Source of the DNA: an uncultured Bacilli bacterium
Lineage (GTDB): Bacteria > Bacillota_I > Bacilli_A > ML615J-28 > CAG-313
Assembly (NCBI GenBank): GCA_947627685.1
Contig: CANQWZ010000033.1
Coordinates: forward strand, 1-13,098
Direction: 5' to 3'
Length of the DNA stretch: 13,098 bases
Within the stretch, counting starts at the first letter, position 1; the number at the start of each line of letters is the position of its first letter. Shown piece after piece: positions 1 through 6,121 of this stretch. The position numbers were made by a program, and so were the translations under genes. The notes under the pieces are model-generated. The model searched no databases. It was not told where the DNA came from and worked only from the letters and a program-made list of their open reading frames with translations.

Positions 1-307
1 CGCCAAAAACCGGTCCTAAAGATGGTTCTCTTAACGCTACCATAACCTTTTTACCTAGGCTTTTTAGTCCATCAGCTAAACCAATCGTCGTCGTTGTTTT
101 TCCTTCACCAGCTGGAGTTGGGGTGATAGCCGTAACTAAAATAAGTTTGGCCTTTTCTTGAACTTTATCTTTTAACAAAGACAAATCAATTTTAGCTTTA
201 TATTTACCATATTCTTCTAAATATTTTTCATCAATTCCCGCTACTTTCGCAATTTCTTTAATATTTTTAGGTTTGATACTTTGCGCAATTTCAATATCTG
301 ATAACAT
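1..307 (-). CDS. fhs: Formate-tetrahydrofolate ligase, N-terminal part (cut by window edge)
   Basis: The first 102 codons of formate-tetrahydrofolate ligase, the cytosolic enzyme that uses ATP to join formate to tetrahydrofolate, giving 10-formyl-THF for one-carbon metabolism. The translation starts MLSDIEIAQSIKPKNIKEIA, as is typical of the family, and contains the nucleotide-binding segment TPTPAGEGKTTTTIGLADGL followed by VALREPSLGPVFG, which is highly conserved in Fhs. The family is usually about 550 residues, so roughly four fifths lies beyond the left edge. The ATG at 307 is supported by a TGGAGGAAAA ribosome binding site at 311-320. It lies 74 bases downstream of the ybaK-like gene on the same strand with no hairpin between, so read-through from that gene is possible. 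A TATAAT at 342-347 could serve as a -10 box, but its -35 region is poor. Confidence 0.93.
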   Translation of the reverse strand, partial: MLSDIEIAQSIKPKNIKEIAKVAGIDEKYLEEYGKYKAKIDLSLLKDKVQEKAKLILVTAITPTPAGEGKTTTTIGLADGLKSLGKKVMVALREPSLGPVFG

Positions 308-381
308 TTATTTTCCTCCATCCAAACACAAGATTTTTTATATTATATCATTAATTAAATAATTATATGACATTATAACTC

Positions 382-855
382 TTAAGATTTTTCTTTAGTA
401 AGATCCATTATTTTACCTTTTGTCATTTTTAATAAATCGCTTGGTTTAATTGCTATTTGATAACCTACTAAGCCTGCACTAACATACATTAAATCTAAAG
501 CTTGGGCGCTTTCATCAATATATGTTGGAAAAAGTTTTTTCATCCCAATTGGTGAACATCCTCCATGAATATAACCTGTAAGAGGTTTTAAGTCTTTTTG
601 TTTTATCATATCTATGCTTTTTTTATTTAACGCCTTGGCCGCTTTTTTAAGATCTAATTCTAAGGCTACTGGTATTACAAAAACTAAATAATGATTAGTA
701 TTATCAACAGTCACAAGCGTTTTGAATACTTTTGTTTTATCCTCGTTTAAAGCCTCAGCAACCCTAATGCCATCAGTAATTTCAGGATTATACATAAAAG
801 GACTATATTCAATTTTATTTTGTTCAAGAATTTTCATAACATTGGTTTTTAGCAT
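382..855 (-). CDS. ybaK: Cys-tRNA(Pro) deacylase, YbaK/EbsC family
   Basis: A 157-residue cytosolic editing protein of the YbaK family, which hydrolyses Cys-tRNA(Pro) formed when prolyl-tRNA synthetase mischarges its tRNA. The length matches the family. Visible hallmarks are VFKTLV at residues 43-48, whose lysine (K45) corresponds to the essential lysine of characterised YbaK proteins, and GYIHGGCSPIGMKK, with the GGCSP core at residues 98-102. The ATG at 855 has a clear AGGAGGATA site at about 862-870. The gene may be read with the downstream fhs gene. I assign YbaK rather than ProXp-ala or another editing domain because of the GGCSPIG motif; substrate specificity is inferred from the family. 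Confidence 0.93.
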   Translation of the reverse strand: MLKTNVMKILEQNKIEYSPFMYNPEITDGIRVAEALNEDKTKVFKTLVTVDNTNHYLVFVIPVALELDLKKAAKALNKKSIDMIKQKDLKPLTGYIHGGCSPIGMKKLFPTYIDESAQALDLMYVSAGLVGYQIAIKPSDLLKMTKGKIMDLTKEKS

Positions 856-917
856 AATAGTTATCCTCCTATCAATTATAGCATATTTTCTTTTTTTATT
901 TGAAAAAAGACATTTTA

Positions 918-944
918 AAAGGAATTGAAAATCTCAATTCCTTT
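918..944 (-). terminator. Rho-independent terminator of the coat-protein pair
   Basis: A perfect 11-bp stem (AAAGGAATTGA paired with TCAATTCCTTT, 5-base loop), just after the stop codon at 951-953. On the minus strand it is followed by TTTTAAAATGTCTTTTTT. It separates the coat-like genes from ybaK. Confidence 0.8.
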
Positions 945-950
945 GTAACT

Positions 951-1208
951 TTATTGCCAAGGTTGGCTTGTTGTAAATTTATTATATGTTTGTTTAACTT
1001 TTGTAACATCTGCTGGTTCAGTTTTATACCAACCACGTTGTTCCATCGCTTTATAAATTTCGGACTGCATTGTAAGTGAATCATTTAAACTATCCGTAAA
1101 GGTCGTTTGCACATTAGGAGTAGATGATTCAATTGTGCCATGCATATATAAATCACAAACACCTTTAGTAACTAATAATAAATCTTCCATTAAAGCTCTA
1201 TCGTCCAT
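951..1208 (-). CDS. CotF-like spore coat family protein
   Basis: An 85-residue protein starting MDDRALMEDLLLVTKGVCDL and continuing with a helical segment that includes LTMQSEIYKAMEQRGWY. This pattern is typical of small CotF-domain spore coat proteins, which are ferritin-like helical bundles. I place the start at the ATG at 1208, because GGAGGTG at 1215-1221 is a well-spaced ribosome binding site for it. A longer reading from the GTG at 1217 would begin inside that site. The start lies 11 bases inside the upstream small gene, so translation of the two is probably coupled. The family link comes from recognised sequence pattern; whether this organism makes spores is unknown, and CotF-like proteins also occur in bacteria not known to sporulate. 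Confidence 0.78.
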   Translation of the reverse strand: MDDRALMEDLLLVTKGVCDLYMHGTIESSTPNVQTTFTDSLNDSLTMQSEIYKAMEQRGWYKTEPADVTKVKQTYNKFTTSQPWQ

Positions 1209-1392
1209 TAGTTGCACCTCCTAAAACGCCTAAAAACTTTGTTTCTAATTCTTGATTCTTTTGTTTTAAAGTCGATACAAAGGCTTTAAGATTAGGGTCT
1301 TGTAAACTTCTTGAATAAGAATCACAAATTGTTTTGATATGTTGTAAATGACCAAGTGCATCTTCAACATATAATAATTCTTTTCCAGTCAT
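1198..1392 (-). CDS. Small helical protein paired with CotF-like gene
   Basis: A 64-residue protein beginning MTGKELLYVEDALGHLQHIK, almost entirely predicted helix, with no signal peptide or membrane segment. The ATG at 1392 follows a clear AGGAGGAAAATAT site. Its stop (TAG, 1198-1200) overlaps the start of the CotF-like gene. Its size, helical content and coupling to a CotF-domain gene resemble the small partner proteins often found beside such genes, possibly the other half of a helical bundle. I do not recognise a named family with confidence. Confidence 0.72.
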   Translation of the reverse strand: MTGKELLYVEDALGHLQHIKTICDSYSRSLQDPNLKAFVSTLKQKNQELETKFLGVLGGATNGR

Positions 1393-1492
1393 ATATTTTC
1401 CTCCTATAACATTATTATTAGGAAAAGTTTAGGTTTTATACATTTTTCTTTATTTTGGTATTATTTTTTAATTTTTTAATAAAATATACTTG

Positions 1493-1547
1493 AAATAGTG
1501 GCGCATTTGTGAAAAAACACCTAAAAAATAGTGGCGCATTTGTGAAA
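1493..1547 (+). repeat. Two direct copies of a 22-bp motif before the AAA ATPase gene
   Basis: Two identical 22-base copies at 1493-1514 and 1526-1547, 33 bases apart start to start. The core reads AGTGGCGCATTTGTGAAA. The GGCGC core stands out against very AT-rich surroundings. The second copy runs straight into the AAAGGA ribosome binding site of the ATPase gene, so the repeat sits in its leader or promoter region. It could be a regulator binding site, a recombination scar or a cassette boundary. Confidence 0.85.
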
Positions 1548-1560
1548 GGAAATTAAAACC

Positions 1561-2897
1561 ATGGAATTTAAGAGAAAAATATACGATAAAATGCTAAAAT
1601 GGAAAAAGGAATATGCACCTCATTATGCTTTATTTATTAAAGGTGCAAGGCGTGTTGGTAAATCTACTTTAGCACTAAAGTTAGGAAAAGAAGAATATAA
1701 ATCCTATATTGAAATACGTTTTGATAGAGCACCTAATGAAATAAAAAATTTATTTGTTAATTCATTAGAAGATTTAGATATTTTATTTAATCAATTACAA
1801 ATCTTTTATAAAACAAAATTATACCCTAATGAATCCTTAATTATTCTTGATGAAATACAACTTTTTCCAAAGGCCCGGCAAGCTCTTAAAACTTTATTAG
1901 AGGATAAAAGGTATGATTATATTGAAATAGGATCACTTGCTTCAATTACTAAAAAAGCAAAGAAATTTTAATTCCTTCCGAAGAATATCAAATTGAAGTA
2001 CAACCAATGGATTTTGAAGAATTTATGTGGGCATGTGGTGATGAAGTAACAATCGATATTATTAAAGAACATTATCATATATTGTTACCTTTTGGACAAA
2101 TAAATAAAGATATAATGAAAAGGTTTAGAGAATATCTTTTAGTTGGGGGAATGCCTCAAGCAGTAGTCGAATATGTAAATTCAAAAGATTTTGGTAAGGT
2201 TGATTTTATTAAACAAAATATTTTAAATCTATATGAAAACGATATTGAATTTCAAAATGAAGAAAATCCTACATATATTAAAAATATTTTAATGCATATT
2301 CCATCTGAACTTTCAAAACATGATAAACATTTTGTTGTATCACACATTGAAGGTGCAAGGAAAAGAGAATATAAAGAACCTATTAAATGGTTAAGTGAAG
2401 CTAATATTGTTAATATTGCTGAAAGGATAGATGATCCTAGTGCTATCTTTAATCTTTCAACAATGGATAATTCATTTAAATGTTATATGGCCGATACAGG
2501 ACTTTTAATATCACTTGCTTATAAAAATAAAGATTATTTAGAAAATGAATTATATAAATCCATTCTATTTGATAAATTACATGTTAATGAAGGTATGATT
2601 ATTGAAAATGCGGTGTGCCAAGCTCTAAAGGCAAATGGTCATAATCTATATTATTATAAAAAAAACAGTAAAGATACTAAAAAAACAATTATGGAAGTGG
2701 ACTTTCTTATTAGACAAAATAATAAAGTTTGTCCAGTTGAAGTCAAATCCTCTAATAATTATCAAATTTCCTCTTTATTAAAATTTAAAGCAATGTTTAA
2801 TTCACAAATTAAAACTTTATATGTTTTACATGAAGGTGATTTAAAAAAAGAAGATAATATTATTTATTTGCCTTACTATATGGCCTTTTGTTTATAA
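1561..2897 (+). pseudogene. AAA family ATPase with DUF4143 C-terminus, frameshifted
   Basis: A member of the AAA_14/DUF4143 ATPase group, split into two reading frames (1561-1971 and 1965-2897). The first part holds Walker A GARRVGKST (residues 28-36) and Walker B LIILDEIQ (D97, E98). It ends prematurely as ITKKAKKF at TAA 1969-1971. From 1965 the other frame continues the family sequence as ILIPSEEYQIEVQPMDFEEF, so about one base is missing near 1962-1963; a lost G turning AAGGAA into AAGAA would explain it. The repaired protein would be about 445 residues, normal for the family. The C-terminal part contains a PD-(D/E)xK-like pattern, EVDFLI followed by CPVEVKSS. The start at 1561 has AAAGGA at 1545-1550. 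It is the only plus-strand gene here and is flanked by repeats. Function in this family is poorly known. It may be a true pseudogene or a base-calling error; the second part looks intact. Confidence 0.85.
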
Positions 2898-2973
2898 AAA
2901 AGTAGCAAGAAGTAAAAACTTCTTGTTTTTCTTTACTATATGGCCTTTCGTTTATAAAAAAGTAGCAAGAAGT
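2873..2973 (+). repeat. Duplicated gene end: 41-bp direct repeat, 60-bp period
   Basis: Positions 2873-2913 and 2933-2973 match over 41 bases with a single difference (T2889 versus C2949). The first copy encodes the last residues and stop of the ATPase (YYMAFCL, then TAA). The second would encode YYMAFRL and a stop but has no gene in front of it. Each copy is followed by its own hairpin. This is a tandem duplication, or the remnant of a second paralogous gene end. Confidence 0.92.
2906..2930 (+). terminator. Rho-independent terminator of the ATPase gene
   Basis: An 8-bp stem CAAGAAGT / ACTTCTTG with an AAAA loop, followed by TTTTTCTTT, nine bases after the ATPase stop codon. On the minus strand the same hairpin is followed by a T-rich run, so it may act in both directions. 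Confidence 0.8.
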
Positions 2974-2994
2974 TTTCTTCTTGCCTTTCTTTTT
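2965..2994. terminator. Second, bidirectional hairpin terminator
   Basis: A stem GCAAGAAG / CTTCTTGC with a TTTT loop (2965-2984). On the plus strand it is followed by CTTTCTTTTT; on the minus strand by TACTTTTTTAT. It lies at the 3' end of the minus-strand YugP-like gene (stop at 2993) and probably serves that gene, as well as being the duplicated copy of the ATPase terminator. Confidence 0.75.
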
Positions 2995-3775
2995 AATTAT
3001 TTGAAGCTTTATTATTTATCGTAGCACTTGCTAAAATTTGTAAAACGAAACGGATTAATTCAAGTAAAGAAATAATTAAATCATTAATATATTGAACATT
3101 ATATAATTTAAATAATTGAACCATACTTGCTATTTCTTCTTCAGTTGCTAAATTATTTTCTCTTAATAATTGATAGGTTCGTTCTTGGGCCTTTTTTTCA
3201 CTTTTAAGGGTGACAAAAGCTAAAATGATGGATCCAAGGAATAACAAAATACCAAAGATTGAAACAATCAATAAAATGATACCACCACTATTAAAAACTA
3301 AGAAATCTAGCACTGCTCCAATTATAATAAGGGGTATGAAAGCAAGGGGTCCAAAAGTAACAAAGGGTACTAATTTAATTCTTCTTTTAACATCTTTATC
3401 TTCTTCTTTATCTAAAATGGCAAGAGCAGCCTTTTCAGCACCCATCGCAAGCGATGTAATACTCGTTTTATTTTTGGTAAGTCTTGTAAGCCTAATCTTC
3501 TTAAAATAATGACTATAACTATTACCAAAAATAAATGAACCTCCTACTTTAACTTTAATACCTGCTAGGCCATTTTTATCAAGTAAAAGTCTTGCGGCAT
3601 CAGCTCCTGTAATATCAGCACTATTTTTAGTGCGATTATATTTTACATAAGATATAGCTAAAATAATACTTACAATTGATGATATAATACCAACAATAAT
3701 AATCAAAGCTCCTATTAAAATAATAGCTATAGTTAATAAAATATTAACATCATTTGATGAATTACTTAAAAACAT
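2993..3775 (-). CDS. YugP-like membrane protein, degenerate zinc metallopeptidase homologue
   Basis: A 260-residue integral membrane protein. The order of elements follows the YugP-type putative neutral zinc metallopeptidases (PF04298): an N-terminal membrane helix (about 11-43), the ITGADAARLLLDKNGL segment (55-70), a stretch matching the DHYDP...LRLS region (NSYSHYFKKIRLT, 85-97), two hydrophobic helices (about 137-160 and 165-190), a TLKSEKKA segment (189-196), and a hydrophobic C-terminal helix (about 229-252). The active-site helix, normally AAHEAGHA, is here LAMGAEKAALAI (109-120), so both zinc-binding histidines are gone; E193 sits where the family's conserved glutamate falls. I therefore expect a non-catalytic homologue. 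The ATG at 3775 has AGGAGGT upstream and its own promoter. The role is unknown. Confidence 0.75.
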   Translation of the reverse strand: MFLSNSSNDVNILLTIAIILIGALIIIVGIISSIVSIILAISYVKYNRTKNSADITGADAARLLLDKNGLAGIKVKVGGSFIFGNSYSHYFKKIRLTRLTKNKTSITSLAMGAEKAALAILDKEEDKDVKRRIKLVPFVTFGPLAFIPLIIIGAVLDFLVFNSGGIILLIVSIFGILLFLGSIILAFVTLKSEKKAQERTYQLLRENNLATEEEIASMVQLFKLYNVQYINDLIISLLELIRFVLQILASATINNKASNN

Positions 3776-3805
3776 TTGCTACCTCCTATAAATATTTATA
3801 ACTTT

Positions 3806-3834
3806 ATTATACACATTTTTATTTTGATTTGCAA
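3806..3834 (-). promoter_or_regulatory. Sigma-A-type promoter of the YugP-like gene
   Basis: On the minus strand, TTGCAA (3829-3834), a 17-bp spacer and TATAAT (3806-3811), followed after about 20 bases by the AGGAGGT site. Good match to consensus in both hexamer and spacing. Confidence 0.7.
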
Positions 3835-3927
3835 AATATATATATTGTTATTATTATAATTTTTTTACTTTTTTATGCTTCCAATATAACAATAAATAAA
3901 AATCTTATCTTTTATAATTGTTATTAA

Positions 3928-3979
3928 AAAACAAGAAATGGTGATATAGAACTTATCTATTATCACCATTTCTTGTTTT
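3928..3979 (-). terminator. Strong terminator downstream of htpG
   Basis: A long hairpin: ACAAGAAATGGTGATA (3931-3946) pairs perfectly with 3961-3976, and flanking A/T pairs lengthen the stem to about 19 bp around a 14-base loop. On the minus strand the stem is followed by a T-rich tail. It lies 33 bases past the htpG stop codon. The rest of 3776-4011 is AT-rich and holds only the YugP-like promoter. Confidence 0.85.
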
Positions 3980-4011
3980 GCTTTTACACCTCAACTAATT
4001 TTATAGCTTTT

Positions 4012-5961
4012 TTATTTTTCAATACTTTTAATCATTAATTTACACATTAGGTTAGAAAATTCTACACTATTTGTTGGTTTAAAACCTTCCATTAATAATG
4101 CTTGATTATATAATAAACTAGCATAATCTTTAATATCTTCAGGTGATTCTTTATAAACTTTATCTAAAGCTTTACATAATTCATGATTAGGATTAATTTC
4201 AAGAATTTTTTCAGCTTTTATTTTATCGTTAGTTGGCATAGCATCTATGACTTTTTCCATTTCAAATGATACACCATCACCAGATACTAAGCATACAGGT
4301 GAATCGATTAATCTTTTAGAAAAGACTACGTCTTTTACTTGATCTTTTAATGCTTCTTTTAAAGCATCAAGTAAATCTTGGTGATCTTTTTGAAGATTTT
4401 CAATTTTTTCTTTTTCTTCTTCGTTTGTGAGATCATCTAAACTAGCTTGATTAATTGATTTAAATTCATGATCATTATATTTATTTAAAACCTTTAATAA
4501 GAATTCATCAACATCATCTTTTAAGATTAAAACATCATAACCATGTTTTTTTACAACATCCATTTGTGGCATGGCAAGTATTTCTTCTTTTGATTTCGCT
4601 GAAGCATAATAGATATCTTTTTGTCCTTCTTTCATTTGTTCAGTGTATTCTTTAAATGAAAGCATCTTTGATGAATTTAAAGTTTCATATATTAATAAAT
4701 CTTGTAACATTTCTTTTTTAGCACCATAGTTTTCATAAGCACCAAATTTTAAGTTAATGCCATAATTTTTAAAGAATTCAACATATTTATCAAAATCATC
4801 TTTTTGTAAATTAGCTAAATGATTTAAGATTTTCTTTTCGATATTCTTTTGCATTAATTGTAAAACTTTATTTTGTTGTAACATTTCTCTACTAATGTTA
4901 AGTGATAAATCATTAGAATCAACAACCCCTTTGACAAAGCGTAAATAATCAGGAATTAATTCTTTACATTTATCCATAATAAAGACACCTTTTGAATAAA
5001 GTTGCAAACCTTTTTCATAATCAATTGAATGCAAATTTCTTGGTGGTAAATTAGGAATAAATAAAAGGGTATTATAATTTATGTTACCTTCAACATTAAA
5101 CATGATATGTAACATTGGCTTTTCAAAATCATAAAATTTTTGCATGTAAAAATCATTTAAAGCCTCTTCAGTTACATCATTTTTATTTTTCTTCCAAAGC
5201 GGAATCATTGAATTTAAGGTTGTAAGAGTTCTAACTTCATCATATTCATTTTCAATTACTTTGCCGGCCTCATCAAGTTTTGGTTCTTCTTTGGTAAGGT
5301 ACATTGTGATAGGGTATCTAATATAATCTGAATATTTTTTAACTAAATATTGAATATTATATTCATCTAAATATTGATCAAAGTCTGTTTCAATTTTATT
5401 TTCTTCATCTTTAACATTTTCTTTCAAATAAAGGGTAATACTAGTACCATCACTTTGACGATCGATTTCTTCTATTTCATATGTATCTTCACCACTTGAG
5501 GTAAAACGATATCCTTTTTCAGAATATGGTGATTTAGTTTCAACAACTACTTTTTTACTTACGATGAAAGAGGAATAAAAGCCTACACCGAATTGGCCAA
5601 TCGTTTCAATCATATTTTTTTGATCACTTGCTTCTTGTTCTTCAAGCTTTTTCATAAAGGCTAAAGTACCGGATTTTGCAATTGTTCCTAGGTTATCATT
5701 AATTTCATCATAAGTCATACCAATACCATTATCAGAGATAGTAATGCTACGACTATCTTTATCTATTTCAATATGAATTTCATAATTATTTCTTTTCGCA
5801 AGTTTTTCATCGGTAAGGGATAAATAATGATATTTATCTATGGCATCAGAGGCATTAGATAATAACTCTCTTAGAAAAATTTCTTGATTTGTATAAATTG
5901 AATTTATCATTAAATCCAATAATCTTTTTGATTCGGTTTTAAATTCTTTAACTTCACTCAT
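4012..5961 (-). CDS. htpG: Molecular chaperone HtpG (bacterial Hsp90)
   Basis: A 649-residue bacterial Hsp90, a cytosolic ATP-dependent dimeric chaperone that helps client proteins fold during stress. The N-terminal GHKL ATPase domain shows RELLSNASDAIDK (catalytic-type E32, N36, D39), SDNGIGMT (D77, G79, G81) and GQFGVGFYSSFIV (122-134). The middle domain carries NLPPRNLHSIDYEKGLQLYS and the region ending NISREMLQQN, and the C-terminal dimerisation domain follows. Length is slightly above the 620-630 typical of well-known homologues. The ATG at 5961 follows an AAAGGAG site that touches the CIRCE operator. The gene is monocistronic by layout, with a promoter on one side and a strong terminator on the other. 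Confidence 0.97.
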   Translation of the reverse strand: MSEVKEFKTESKRLLDLMINSIYTNQEIFLRELLSNASDAIDKYHYLSLTDEKLAKRNNYEIHIEIDKDSRSITISDNGIGMTYDEINDNLGTIAKSGTLAFMKKLEEQEASDQKNMIETIGQFGVGFYSSFIVSKKVVVETKSPYSEKGYRFTSSGEDTYEIEEIDRQSDGTSITLYLKENVKDEENKIETDFDQYLDEYNIQYLVKKYSDYIRYPITMYLTKEEPKLDEAGKVIENEYDEVRTLTTLNSMIPLWKKNKNDVTEEALNDFYMQKFYDFEKPMLHIMFNVEGNINYNTLLFIPNLPPRNLHSIDYEKGLQLYSKGVFIMDKCKELIPDYLRFVKGVVDSNDLSLNISREMLQQNKVLQLMQKNIEKKILNHLANLQKDDFDKYVEFFKNYGINLKFGAYENYGAKKEMLQDLLIYETLNSSKMLSFKEYTEQMKEGQKDIYYASAKSKEEILAMPQMDVVKKHGYDVLILKDDVDEFLLKVLNKYNDHEFKSINQASLDDLTNEEEKEKIENLQKDHQDLLDALKEALKDQVKDVVFSKRLIDSPVCLVSGDGVSFEMEKVIDAMPTNDKIKAEKILEINPNHELCKALDKVYKESPEDIKDYASLLYNQALLMEGFKPTNSVEFSNLMCKLMIKSIEK

Positions 5962-5975
5962 GTTTGTTCACTCCT

Positions 5976-6002
5976 TTAGCACTCTTTATTATTGAGTGCT
6001 AA
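5976..6002 (-). promoter_or_regulatory. CIRCE operator (HrcA binding site) of htpG
   Basis: A perfect CIRCE inverted repeat: TTAGCACTC, 9-base spacer, GAGTGCTAA. It begins four bases downstream of the -10 box and ends at the ribosome binding site, so it covers the expected transcription start. HrcA, the class I heat-shock repressor, is known to bind this sequence. This places htpG under HrcA control. Confidence 0.95.
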
Positions 6003-6006
6003 ATAT

Positions 6007-6034
6007 ATTATATCACTTTATTATTATTTGTCAA
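6007..6034 (-). promoter_or_regulatory. Sigma-A promoter of htpG
   Basis: On the minus strand, a consensus TTGACA (6029-6034), a 16-bp spacer and a consensus TATAAT (6007-6012), immediately upstream of CIRCE. A vegetative promoter blocked by HrcA is the classic arrangement. Confidence 0.88.
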
Positions 6035-6080
6035 TAGTTTTAACAAAAAAAGATTTTTATTTTTTTATCTAAAATTATAA

Positions 6081-6107
6081 AAAGGCTGATGAGTTACATC
6101 AACCTTT
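6081..6107 (-). terminator. Terminator of the large five-gene operon
   Basis: An 11-position stem, AAAGGTTGATG with CATCAGCCTTT on the minus strand (one G-U pair), with a 5-base loop and a T-run after it, about 15 bases past the lipoprotein stop codon. Confidence 0.8.
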
Positions 6108-6121
6108 TTTATATTTACTTA

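Noticed and set aside
875..883. TGCTATAAT as extended -10 promoter of the ybaK-like gene
   Set aside because: Transcription would start at about 868, inside the ribosome binding site, leaving no functional leader.
896..1084. 62-codon minus-strand ORF overlapping the CotF-like gene and its terminator
   Set aside because: It is out of frame with the CotF-like gene, runs through the terminator hairpin and has no recognisable family or ribosome binding site.
1209..1217. Longer start (GTG at 1217) for the CotF-like gene
   Set aside because: It lies inside the GGAGGTG ribosome binding site that serves the ATG at 1208.
3210..3509. Plus-strand ORF antisense to the YugP-like gene
   Set aside because: Composition mirrors the membrane protein on the other strand; no start signal and no recognisable domain.
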